A DNA stretch of 64,000 nucleotides. Origin: Agelaius tricolor (Eukaryota > Chordata > Aves > Passeriformes > Icteridae). Where the stretch lies: the NCBI GenBank assembly GCA_023055355.1, contig JALJCS010000030.1, forward strand, positions 186,001 to 250,000, given 5' to 3'. Positions 1-10,516 of this stretch are shown one piece after another; the stretch's first letter is position 1, and the number at the start of each line of letters is the position of its first letter. The position numbers and the translations under genes are program-made. The notes beneath the pieces were generated by a model, which saw nothing but the letters and a program-made list of their open reading frames with translations, did not search any database and had not been told where the DNA came from.

Positions 1-407
1 TCTGCAGTCTTTGTCATCTCTACTGCTTGTGATTTCTAGACAAAACCAGTGGGAAGTTTTCTGAAGGCAGTCCAGAAGCTGGCAATATGGACAGCTTACA
101 ACCAAACACTTGCTGCACTGCTACCACGGTGATACCAGGAAGGACTTAAAAAATTTAAACGGGCAAACAAAGCAGTTGGAAGGAAAAGAACATTAACCAT
201 TATTCCATGCTTCTAATATATCCTCCTTTAAGTCATCATTTTCATGCAGTTTAACGGCTTGCCTTGGTATCCCTCAAAAGGAATCTGAGACAGAGTAAGC
301 TTTTGAATGCAGTAGATGTGACACGTGCAGGCCAAGTTGCCTTTGTTGACATCAAATGCCAGTTATGCTTGAGCTACCCTTTGCTTAAGGTACTTCGCTT
401 ACACTAA

Positions 408-511
408 GAATTTTACTCATCATTGAGCAAATTTTGCTGTCATGATTGAGTAAATTTTATTCATGATAGAGTGAATTTTACTGTCACTCAGAATTTTACT
501 CTCATGATTGG
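408..511. repeat. Five-unit AT-rich minisatellite (about 21 bp)
   Basis: Five imperfect units start at 408, 429, 452, 473 and 491. Each begins [GA]AATTTTACT-like and continues as a variant of CATGATTGAGT. Unit lengths are 21, 23, 21, 18 and 21 bp. The same array is present in copy B at 53475-53578. No function is evident. Confidence 0.75.
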
Positions 512-1636
512 CAGTGAAACTTTTCAAGGAAAGCTCTGGATAGCAATGTTTGTGAAAAAACAGTATTTTATCTCCTGTATTTGTGTGAAGCAGGTAAGCC
601 TTTTGCTGTCACCAGTGTTGCTTACCCTTTCATGTCATATCCCTCTTCATATCCATATTCTGCTGAAGGCTTATTAATCTACTTTAACATTGGCACGTGG
701 AATAAGACTCCTTTTCCTTTTTGAAAGCTAATGTCATTTGACCTAGTGACAGTAAATAATTCATTAATTGTAAGTCCCCAGCTAGCATCTTTTACGCATA
801 TTCTAACCTTCTAAAGAAGTAACAAAAACACTCTCCAATACTTGACTTTCTTAAGCACACAAAATGCTTGCCTCCTTTGCAGTTGGCATCTGTAAAATGA
901 ACCACATCTCTGCAGTATTTTAACGTGCACCATATTTAGCCAAGTAATTCAAAAGAAATAAAAAGCAGCCCCTTCAATTTGGAAATATTTTTGAATTGTT
1001 TTTGAACATACAAAACATACCCTTACCGTACGCATTGCATGCAGATTTAATCGTCGTGAAAGCAAACCCTATGTTTCTGTTCGGATAGCACGGTTTTCCA
1101 GTTTCCACAATTGTTCTTGGCACAGTTTTCTACTTATGTGACTGTTAGGACACTCACAGGTACTTCTAAGGTACTGTAGTAAGCGGAGAAGGAGGAGAGG
1201 TTGTGCCTTATTTCTGGCTTCCTTTGGTTTTCTTTTTGGTTTTCTTCCTCTTGCTCTTTTTCATGTCACCTTTCTAGATACTGTGATTTAGATTTGCAGT
1301 TTACTAAGCTGTGTTTTCTGTCTGGAATTCTTTGAAATTCCGAGAGGAACCCCACCGGTAAATATGCATCTTTTTATGATTTGCTAGCTACATAGAAAAT
1401 CTTCCTGCTGCTCTAAAATGCTTTTATTTGATATGCATTTTTATCACCATTCCAATGGAAAGAGAACAATTCCTCTATTCACTGCTTTTGTACGGGATTC
1501 AGTTCAATGCGCGCTAACGGTGCAAAAAAGTCCTGCTGGAAGAAAGGATCTGCATACCAATTGACCAAGACACGTGCTACAAGGGTCTTGGAAAGGTTCA
1601 AAGTTTCTCTACCTTTCTGGCAGTCTGTCTTCACAG
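512..1636. other. No gene recognised; possible splice donor near 594
   Basis: AT-rich sequence. A donor-like CAG|GTAAGC at 591-599 follows an open frame of 34 codons from 492, with an acceptor-like AG at 490-491. However, the frame overlaps the minisatellite and the upstream pyrimidine tract is weak, so I do not call it an exon. Nothing else is recognised here. The same sequence is in copy B. Confidence 0.4.
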
Positions 1637-1730
1637 CAGGACTTGATGAGGGATTTTGCTGGCGTTTCTTTGACAGAAAGCAATAACAAAGCAAGCAAAA
1701 TGGAGCAGCAAAAGAAGATAGCAGCAAAAG
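1637..1730 (+). CDS. Exon-like segment 1 (unrecognised protein)
   Basis: A pyrimidine-rich acceptor (TTCTCTACC...GTCTTCACAG, ending at 1636) precedes 94 bp that are open in one frame and end at AAAAG|GTACAT. The frame gives 31 codons plus one base, starting QDLMRDFAGVSLTESNN and ending lysine-rich. The leftover phase-1 base fits the start of the next candidate at 2253, 522 bp downstream. No domain is recognised, and a chance open stretch in a decayed gene is possible. The identical segment in copy B at 54704-54797 carries no disabling change. Confidence 0.3.
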
Positions 1731-2252
1731 GTACATTATCCCCTCTGTTATTATCATTGTCAAAAGAGATTTTTTCTCGCCATGTTACATCAAATACCTT
1801 AGTAGAGCTAAAGACTAGAAAAACGCAGCTCTGTTCTGGTTCATTAAAAGCAAAGCCATCTGTGGACAGAAGTGCCCAGCGTGATGCTGGGAACTCCTAG
1901 CTGGTTTCAGTAAGCTGTCTGGAGAACGGCATTTTCGGTGGGCTTTACTAGCATGTCTGTAAGGAGGGGGAGTTTATGTGCAGCTTTGAGCCCTGAGAGT
2001 GCCATAGGCAAAGAGACCCATCGTGTAGCTCTCTGACCAGCCACAGCACACTGAGGCATGATGGATTATTCCCAGAGTTCACGTGGTAGAAAGGTTTTCT
2101 GCCCCCGTGAAGGACGACACATCCATTTTCTTGAATAGAGCCGTTCTGTAGGTTACAATGGTAACTTGAATTCATCAAGTTTGTGCTATTTGTACAATGG
2201 CAGTGAGCTTGGATTCTTAAGCTTCTTGTGTTTGACCTGTTTCCTGTTTCAG

Positions 2253-2332
2253 TAAATAGCAAAACTTCCAAGGACTGCAGCGACAAGAAGATGAAGCTGC
2301 TAGTGTATTTCAAATGTTTGCCTAATAAAATG
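2253..2332 (+). CDS. Exon-like segment 2 (phase-compatible with segment 1)
   Basis: A strong acceptor (TTTGACCTGTTTCCTGTTTCAG, ending at 2252) is followed by two bases that complete the split codon left by 1637-1730 (G|TA, valine), then 26 open codons beginning NSKTSKDCSDKKMKLL. The donor ATG|GTGATT at 2333 is weak. The frame stays open to 2458, so the true end is uncertain. Phase agreement raises the chance of a real or once-real exon pair, but no protein family is recognised. Copy B is at 55320-55399. Confidence 0.28.
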
Positions 2333-3247
2333 GTGATTTTTGCACATATTCGCAATGGAAATTTACGGTACCGAAACACCAGCTCTGCTCAGGGCAATTC
2401 TGAAATTGACTTGAGCTCTTTTCCCTGTTTCTTAGCAGGTGAACTGAGATACTTCTAGCTTCCAAGGCAAGGCGTTTGACAGCAGCTTCAAAAAGGCCCA
2501 GGCTGTTGGATGAAAAGGTGAAAAAACTGAGGGAAATGGGGGGAAATTTCACTTCTGGTTTATGTCATAGATTCAGCCAGATGATCAACAAGCATTAGTT
2601 TTATGAGGTACCAGCGTAGTCTTTCACTCTTGCAGATCCCCAAAAGCTTAACCATCCAGCAGCTTCTTCCTTGCAACAAGTGCCACAGCCAAAAGCCAGG
2701 CCTGGCCGTCACCTTCTCCTCGCAGCCTACAAACTCTGCCAAACGTACCGGTGCTTCTCACTTTCCTTCTCAGCTACATGGACAAGCACATCCTCTCCAT
2801 GTCTCCGAGTCCTTAGTGAAACCAAACAGCGGTTCACCTTCAAACAGCTCAGTGTGCCAGGACAGAAAGATTTCACTGGCCTGTCCCCTTGCTTTTTCCT
2901 TGCAGCCTTTTATTTTCAGAGCACACACCGAGGCATTGCACTTTGCTTCTCAGCTGAGTGCATTGCCATATTGCTGGAGTCCCACACGTCCATCTCCTTC
3001 TCGCACTAACTGCTTCTGTTGAAACATGCTGATGTGATGTGCCTTCCTGCTCAGCTATTCACACAGTCACATTCTATGTCCTGCTTGCAGTCTGAATCTA
3101 AAAGGAGACGTTTCTGACTATATCTCACAGACACAGATGTACCAGGATGAAAAGGTTGCTTGGACCTTGCCACTTACGTTCAAAAACATCCATTCACTCC
3201 ACAATCAAGAGACACCTTTCTTTGCTTTACATCCTGCAAACTTCACT

Positions 3248-3249
<2 letters not shown>
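2333..3249. other. No gene recognised
   Basis: Pyrimidine-leaning sequence. Several open frames here (for example 2603-3022 plus) look compositional rather than coding. A GTGCCAGGACAGAA motif at 2854-2867 recurs at 6854 (see findings). The same sequence is in copy B at about 55400-56316. Confidence 0.5.

Positions 3250-3289
<40 letters not shown>
3250..3289. repeat. (CA)20 microsatellite
   Basis: Twenty uninterrupted CA units. The copy B locus has thirteen (56317-56342), a 14 bp length difference that helps to tell the two blocks apart. Confidence 0.98.
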
Positions 3290-3292
<3 letters not shown>

Positions 3293-3419
3293 ACACGAGA
3301 GCTACGCACTTTCTTTCTTTCTTTCTTAGCTGCACACACTCACCTATTTCCCACTTTGACCTCTCTACCACTTCTCCTTCGGCCTTGCTGTGCATGGACA
3401 TTTCCTGTTAAGATACCCA

Positions 3420-4640
3420 TTGTGTTGCCTATCCCTCCCCCACATTGCCTTGCCTTTCCTACCCAATCTTGCATTTCCTTGTCATTGCTGACAATTCCTT
3501 TCTTTTCCCTTGCCTTCCTGACCCATGCATGTCCTTCCCTTGCCCTTCATAGCAACCCAGTGCCTTGTATTGACTTGCTCACCTATCCTTCTTTTCCTTC
3601 CCATTTGTCCAGCTCCAATCTTTCATTTCCTTCTCCTTCTAGGACTCTTATTGCCTTGTCTCCCTCTCTTTTGTGTTGCCTGGCAAAGCCACCACTTGTC
3701 TGGCCTTGCCCTTGAACCCCTTCCTTGCCTTGCATTACCTTGCTCACCAGTGCCCCACCTGGAATTCACCACCTCTCTTTTTGTGGAATCTCTTCAACAT
3801 GCATTGCCCTGCCTGCTTCTCCTAGGATTCTCCAGGCTTCCACTGGCTATTTTTTCTCAAGGCCCAGCATTTCAGGAGCTTGTGAGAAGAAGCCTGGAGG
3901 AGGCCACGTGCAAGCACACCTATCTGTCCTGACAGCTTTCTTCTGACATCTATGCTTCCATGTCTTGAAGTTTGGACACAAAGTTCATCTTTCACCCTTG
4001 GGCTTCAGGGGCAGAATGACAGTTCTTTTGCATACAAAGGAAAGCAGGCAACCCAAGTGTCTTAGGTGCAGATTAGACATGACCCATGCAAGATCAAGGC
4101 TGGACAGAGCGGTCCGTCTGGGCCGCTTTTGTGTACCAGCAATCTTTGAATGGACCTGCCACTTGCCTTGCATTGGGCAACCAACCAGTTTCCTTGCCAT
4201 GCCCTGCTCATTCTCCATTGCTTTGCATTCCCTTGCATACCCATGCCTCACATTTGACCTGCCTGCAGTTTTCCTACAGGGCTTGGCCTTGCCTAGCCCT
4301 TCCGGTTACCATTACCTCCTATGCCCAGCCTTGCCTCTAACTTCTGGCACTTGTCTCACCTACCACTCCATTTGCTTTCCCCTCACGGCTTCAGTCTTGC
4401 CAACCTGTCCCTTGACTTGCCTACAATTGCCTACACTTGCTTTGCATTGCCTTACCTGCATGGAAGGCAAGGCAAAGAGTGGTAGACAAGGCAAAGCAAA
4501 GCCAGGAAGTTATTGGAAGGGCTAGGCAAGGCAGACATAGGCAAGCAAGCAAAGCTAGCGTAGGGTAGGCTAGGAAAACTAGGCATGGTACTGGAGGCAA
4601 GGCAAAGCCAAGTGACTTGGAGTGCCTTTCCTTGCTTGGG
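3420..4640. repeat. Degenerate CCTTGC-rich low-complexity tract with strand switch
   Basis: From about 3420 to 4453 the plus strand is pyrimidine-rich and full of variants of CCTTGC and TTGCCTTGCC. From about 4464 to 4640 the complement, GGCAAGGC/AAGC, dominates. The switch point carries an inverted repeat, CTTTGCATTGCCTT (4440-4453) against AAGGCAAGGCAAAG (4464-4477), matching at 13 of 14 positions with a 10 bp loop. The long overlapping open frames here are products of composition. It may be a decayed short-unit satellite. Confidence 0.75.
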
Positions 4641-6007
4641 AAGTAAAAGATATGGTGGCAATGTTGGTAGGGCTGATGATAAGGTATCGTGGGAAGGTAT
4701 AGTACAGCAAGACATTTCTGTCCTGGTCCTTTCTGTGTAGGAGCCATTGTTGGACAGAGTCAGTACCGGACGTGGTATGCAACTTTTGCTCAGTAAGTTC
4801 CTGAAGGAGAACAGCAATGCTTTCTCATGGGAAGGAAAGAACTTAGCCCCAGTGTTGGAGGTGCAGATAAGAAGCTGTGTCGTGCAGCTTAAGGGCGGCA
4901 GCAACTTTCTATGCTGGCATATTTGGTTTGGAAGCACTGACTCAATTTGTACAATCATGGAGTCAGTATCCATCTTTGGAAGGCAGTCTCCTTCCTGCAA
5001 GAATCCATTTGGCATGTGTTTTCCACTTTCTCAAGGCAGCCTTCTTGAAATTCTGCCAGCACACTTCTTTTGGACAAGGTAAAGAGCTGCGCTGGGTCTT
5101 GGTGTGCAGCCTAGCTAGTGCCCCGCACAGGTAATGCCCAATAACAGTGGTCTGACACCTTTGTAGAGGATCAGGCCCTGGATGCTTTGGATTTTGGAGG
5201 AGGGGATGCCATTTCTTTTGAGATGGGCTTCTAGTTCCTCCTCCCTTTGGCAAAGTTTGGGTGGCCACTTTGGGTGGTCTCAGTGAATTGAAAGGCTTTT
5301 CCCAATAGGCAGTTCTCTGGCTTAGAGTTGTTGAACTGTCAGTGGCAATGCAGAGGCCAGGCCAGGCCTCTGCAGGACAGGTTTTTGTCCCTTGTAGCTT
5401 TAGGGACTGTGTGAGCAGTCCCTGGTGCCATCCCATTTGGATCCTGACTCTGAGAGATTGAAGGCTTACCGTGGTACCTAGAGCTGAGTAGGAAAGTGGC
5501 GATAGCAGGGTGCACGTTTATAGTTTGATGGGTGCAATTGAAATTGTAGGCAGCAAAGAGCTTTCTCCACCAACAGTTTTGCGAGCTCGGCCAACATTTT
5601 CAAGTTTGTTACCAGGCTCTGTGAGAGAGAAAAAGTTTGTTAGGGCAGAAGATCTGGTGTCGGCCTTTGAGTGTGGGGCAAAGAAGAGTATCCACTTGGA
5701 AGGGGAAGATCAGTGACATCTTTTTGTCCTGACACAGTTGATTGGAGAGCAGGGACGTTTCTGACTTGGCTGGGTCCTGGGGGTAGTTGTGAGCTGGGCT
5801 CGGTGCGTGTCCTGGTTTTGTGAGTTGACAGTGCTGTGGTGTGGTTATTTAGAAGAGCGCTGGCAGTGCCCAGGAAAAAGACAAGCACTTTTCTAGCCCA
5901 GCCCCGTTCGTGTGGGAGCAGTGGAGGGACAAGAGCTCCGCTGTGGATCCTGGCTCTCGGTTACTGACAGAATGGGATCCTGCATGTAGCCCAGAAGGAA
6001 GAAGAAT
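4641..6007. other. No gene recognised
   Basis: Mixed-composition sequence without recognisable repeats or exons. A 13 bp stretch at about 5101-5113 is missing from copy B, next to a CTAGCTAG direct repeat. Open frames of up to 157 codons exist on the minus strand but match no protein I know. Confidence 0.5.
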
Positions 6008-6419
6008 TGTCGTGAACGGCGGGAGAAATGCGACACACCATATGCGTGAATGGCAAATCCCGAAGTTTATTGAAAACTCACACATATTTATATTGGTGTT
6101 AATGAAGCTTATACATATTGCAAAAGCTGAGTTCATTATTGGTTAAAGCACACTTGGATCAACCACACCTATTTCTATCTTCTAATAATTATTTTGCTTC
6201 TATGTTTGCATTCTTCCAGCTTCTCTACCTAAGATATCTACATTTTCTGGCAAGCGATTTTCTCCCCCGTCTTCCCGTTTCAGAGAAGGTCACTGTGACC
6301 TTTGTCAGTGATTGGACACTGGTTGCTTAGTTCCCAGCTTGTATCTCCTATCCTTATCCATCGGTATCACATCGAAATGTCCTTTCTCAGCTAACCAATT
6401 ATCCAAAAAGCTCTCTACA
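6008..6419 (-). mobile_element. Solo LTR of an endogenous retrovirus, 412 bp
   Basis: The element starts TGTCGTGAACGGCGGG and ends AAGCTCTCTACA on the plus strand (TG...CA). It is flanked by a perfect 6 bp target duplication, AAGAAT, at 6002-6007 and 6420-6425. An AATAAA polyadenylation signal lies on the minus strand (plus GTTTATTG near 6066), about 60 bp from the TGTCG end, so transcription runs on the minus strand. A 6 bp duplication suits alpha- or betaretrovirus-like (ERVK) elements. No internal region remains, consistent with LTR-LTR recombination. Confidence 0.9.
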
Positions 6420-8729
6420 AAGAATCATTTCATTGTTGGCTGCACAGTTTAGAAGCTTCAAAATAAAAGGCAATTGCAGCATGGCCTCTTCATTTTAGAA
6501 AGTTTTCTGGGCCATCAGCTGCTCAACATGTAACTTGCACCCACTGAACTGCATTCAGCTTCCTGGAGATATGCACTTTCCCTCAAGATCTAGGTACCAT
6601 CTTGCACTCGAACGCTTGAAGATCCCAAACAGCTTCAAAATGTCCAGCGGCTGCTCTCAAAGAAAAAGTCCTACAACAAAAAGGCAGTGCTGGCCATAAC
6701 GGTCCCTTTGCAGTCTGTCAACCAAACGAAACATACTAGCGATTCTCACGTACTTTCTCAATGATACATATACGTGCATCAGCACATTCTCTCAAAGTGA
6801 CAGAGACTATCGCTACAGCCAAGCGTTTTCAGCTGCACTTCTGACTGACAGATGTGCCAGGACAGAAGGCATTTGCCAACCTACCCTCTTTCCTGTGCAA
6901 CCTGACATTGGCAGCGCAAATATTTTCACATTCTTTCATTGTGGCCATGTCCAAAGCAGCTAAAGATCACACAGGTGGAAGTGTCAAGACAGAAGATGTT
7001 CTCAAAGTAACTCCTTTTTTTTCTAAACAGCTTTTAAACTGCGCACAATGCTTTGTATCTTCTTTCCCACATAGACCTGCCCTCACTTTTTCACACTCAC
7101 ATCTTTGTTGCAAACATCCAGCAGCTGTTTGCGTAGAAAAAGGCTCTAGAAATAAAAGCGAGACTGGGGCTGCACCTTCTGCCTGCCCTGTGTAAGCCAC
7201 ATCAAGCTCACCAGTGCGCTCTGTCCTTCCCTTTTCCGCTGCAACTACCATTGTGTTCTCTGGATCTCGGAACCTAAAGGTAGGCACATTTGTTTCCACA
7301 GAAGGGCCATAGGTAGCGGCACAAATAGCTCTCACTGAACTTTAATCCTTACCACTGCCACCATGAGTTTGGTTGGTAGGCCAGTAGGAGTCATGCTCCT
7401 TTTACAGCTGGTATGCGGCAGCCACCAGCCCAGTGCTCTTCGACTCTTGTAACCAATCCTGCTTTTACTCTCCCGGAGGGGATTAGGCATCTGTTTCTCA
7501 CACAGATCATTGTGGCAGCAGCCAACGGCTCTAGTGCACTGCTTCTGCCAAAAGACCCTGGGGCCAGGCACTTACCTTCTCAGCACTACGTAGCCCCGTA
7601 TTCTGCGTCTCTTGTCGTCCAGATCATACCGCAAAGCCTTTCACAGAGAAAAAATGTGCCAGGACAACAAGCTTGGCTGAAGTGTACCCCTGAAACTGGT
7701 GGAAGTTTGTATTTGCACCACATTCAAGGGGCAGTCCTCTTTCCTATACAACCTGCAAACTGCTGTCTGTTCCCAGTGCCCTCTGCCCGCTCCTTCTTAC
7801 CTTGAAGTACCATGCCAAAGAGGGCTCTGTGCTGAGGTCTCAGAAGAAGAGGGAAGCAGATGTGTTTGTAAAGTGGACTGTCTGTTAGTCACTTCCCTCT
7901 TCAAAGCAGCGTGTTCCATGCCAAGCAGACAACAAAGCAACAAAGGATGAGTGTGACTCTGCATTCAAATCCTGCAATGTTCCCAGAAGTGAATTTCTCT
8001 CTTCTATAGGACTGACTTGTATGAAGTGGCGTGGTTGTTTCCTTCCATTAGAAGGGAAACTCATCTAGCCAGGCTTCATCACCCCCTGCATCTTTTGGGG
8101 TAGTTCTTGGAAGAAAATAGAGAGCAACTTTTCCACTCCACATGATTCATGTTTCATTCTCTTCCTTCTGTACTTCAGGCAACAAGCTCTCAATTCCCTA
8201 CTCTTTCTATGAAAAGGCATGAAGCTATTAATTAAATTCCCATAGATATAATAAGGAATCAAAGTCTTTTATGCCTGAAGGGCAGGCCCTTATGGTATGA
8301 AAAGTATGGATTGTCAAGGGTGGAAGAAGATCTGTATGAAAAGGGAGAAAGCCCAGAAGCATGCAGGGATTTTCAGGTATGAAAGGGAAAACGACATTAA
8401 ATTGTCAAGGGAAAGAAATTGAAAGAGGCAGGAGGGAGAAGGGAGGTGGAGGAGCCAAATGCTGCCTTTGAGGCAGCTGACACAAGGACCGTCGGCCTCA
8501 TGAGCAAACAAGAAAACCAAATGAAACTTCACAGCAACCTCATCCACAACTTAGTGGACAAATGTGCAAACCCATTTCTTCATTTATTATGTGTCTAATA
8601 TATAGAGAGATGTTCTTCATTCTGACAGAATTTTCAGGGAGCAAGCTAGTGTAAGGCACCTGGAACCAATGGTGTATTGGAAATGGCCAACATGCAGAAC
8701 ACGCTCCATCCTGAACGCTACCACAGCAG
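6420..8729. other. No gene recognised; dispersed short motif
   Basis: No exon or known repeat is recognised. A TGCCAGGACA motif occurs at 6855 and 7657, in contexts similar to 2855 and 11732, suggesting an old dispersed repeat. The same sequence is in copy B at 59459-61768. Confidence 0.45.
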
Positions 8730-9111
8730 AATCACAGGATCATAGAATGGCCGGGGTAGACAAAGACCTTAAAGGCCATCTAGTTCTCTGACATGGGCGG
8801 GGACACCTTTTACTTGCTCAGGTTGCTCAGAGCCCCATCCAGCCTGGCCTTGAACACCAGGTTGGGGTGTCCATAACTTCTCCAGGCTCTCTGTGCCAGT
8901 GCTTCACCACCCTCACAGGGAAGAATTTCTTCCGAGTATCTAATTTCAACCTGCCCTCTTTCATTTTGAAGCCATTGCCCATTGTCCTGTCTCCAGAGTT
9001 GCTAATGAAGAGTCCCTCTCCTGCTTCCCTTCAGATATTGGAAGGTGTTTTGAGGTCTCCATGCAACCTTCTCTTCACCAGGCTAAACAGCCCTCATTCT
9101 CTCAGCCTGTG
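8730..9111 (-). mobile_element. CR1 LINE 3' fragment
   Basis: The plus strand begins AATCACAGGATCATAGAATGG, the complement of a CR1 tail. It continues with typical reversed CR1 3' sequence: GCCCCATCCAGCCTGGCCTTGAACACC and, at the far end, AGGCTAAACAGCCC...CTCTCAGCCTGTG. The 5' side stops where the next LTR starts. What follows that LTR is not CR1, so the LINE was already 5'-truncated there or its remainder is lost. It is non-coding as it stands. Confidence 0.92.
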
Positions 9112-10308
9112 TGTCATGGCTTGACACTGGGACAATGCCATTGCCCCCATGAGTATACTCTCTCCCTGGTGTCTGCTGTGAGATGTGACCAGGAATAAGC
9201 AAAGCAGGCTCCCACTTAGGAAAAAAAAAAATAACTAAACTACAAGGGAAAGGAGAAAAAAAAAAAAAGAAACACACAAGGAAAATGAAAACTTCACAAA
9301 TACATCTCCTCCTCCTCCTCCCCAAATTCCCAATACAATACATCCCCCAAATCATCGACTCTTGGTCCAGCACCACCCTTCAGAATACTCAATCCTCAGT
9401 TCATCAAGAGGAGAAGGAGTCCTTCTTGTGCCAATGGTGACCTCTTCCTTTCATGTCCACTGCTCTCACCACTGAACACAGACCAGAGCTGCTTCTAGGG
9501 TCGACTTTTAAGGATGCTTCGTCCCACTGCAAAAAGGCACAGTCTCAACTTTGGGACATCTGTCCCCCCCATATTTTTCACCCCCTGGGGCCGAGGGGTA
9601 CCCACACCGAACCCTCTTGGTCCTGAGGCATTGCCTCCCCCTAGAATGCAGTCCCTGTATCACAAGGAAACATGGCTCTGTCCATGGCTACACACAAAGA
9701 GTCCAGCATAAGCTACTCCATCATCTCTTCCACCTGCGTTCTTCTCTATTTCTCTCGTGGCCCATTTCCTCGTATCTCCTCTATATCTCTCTTCTCATTC
9801 AACTCCAGGAGGATTAGCATTTTTCCATCATCCAAGAAAAGGGTTAAAAATCTGAGGCTCTGTCTGTCCAGAACTCCCATGGCTGCCCTGCCAGGCACCT
9901 TCTTGCACTCCCCTCTTCTCCTTCTCAGCCGGCCAAGAACAGGCACCAGCTCTCTCTCTATCTCTCCTGGGGGGGCGGGGGGGGGCTGCCCGATGCCTCT
10001 CAGTGCTCCTCCACCCTTCCATCCTGCAGGGGCCTTCACCTCCCTTCTGGCCAGGGCCCCAGCCTACCTCACCCGGCCGGGTGGCTTCCCCTGCCCCTCC
10101 CAGCCCGCAGCCAGGCAGGGGAGATCTGAACCTTTCCCTGACCGGAACCCAAGAGAGCCTCCCAGGGGAGAGCCCTGCTTTTAACCCTGTTTTCTCAGAG
10201 GCACATCCAATGTCCCAATGGCCACATTAGGTGCCAATATTAAAATCTGAACATTTATTGGCCTAACCACAGCATCCCAGAAAACACATTTCCTGTCAAA
10301 CCACCACA
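9112..10308 (-). mobile_element. Solo LTR, 1197 bp
   Basis: Starts TGTCATGGCTTGACAC and ends CAAACCACCACA, flanked by a perfect 5 bp duplication CTGTG (9107-9111 and 10309-10313). Read on the minus strand it begins TGTGGTGGTTTGACAG, like common avian ERV LTRs, and has a TTAAAAGC TATA-like box near 10178. I therefore favour minus orientation, though the only AATAAA seen is close to the U3 end. It contains A-rich and (CTC)n stretches and a G-run near 9969-9986. It sits at the end of a CR1 fragment. Confidence 0.85.
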
Positions 10309-10477
10309 CTGTGGGATATGCTCTTGTCCTGAATACTGAACTGCAGTATTGTCTGATGATTTTTTGAATCCTTTGAAGGCATTTTGAATTCTTTTTCAGC
10401 CTTAAATTAGACTAAATAGCTTTGATTTGTGGGTATTGAGCAACAGAAATCACTGCCCTGGCTTGCCTTTTTTACAG

Positions 10478-10516
10478 CTCCTTTCCGTGGGAGACTCGCT
10501 GCAAACGTCACAGCTG
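10478..10516 (+). CDS. 39 bp exon-like segment
   Basis: A strong acceptor (GCTTGCCTTTTTTACAG) and a strong donor (CTG|GTGAGA) bracket 13 open codons, LLSVGDSLQTSQL, phase 0 at both ends. This is too short to identify. The copy in block B at 63517-63555 is identical across the exon. It could be a micro-exon, an lncRNA exon, or coincidence. Confidence 0.25.

Noticed and set aside
492..593. 34-codon exon candidate with a good donor
   Set aside because: Its 5' part is minisatellite sequence and the acceptor is weak.
1948..2379. Minus-strand 143-codon frame with Cys and N-glycosylation sites
   Set aside because: It looked faintly like a glycoprotein, but no motif order is recognisable, it overlaps better exon signals on the other strand, and its preservation in copy B only reflects the recent duplication.
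3137..5015. Long overlapping open frames of up to 192 codons (265 in copy B)
   Set aside because: They lie in the (CA)n and CCTTGC low-complexity tract, are open in several frames at once, and encode only Leu/Pro/Ser/Cys-rich repetition.
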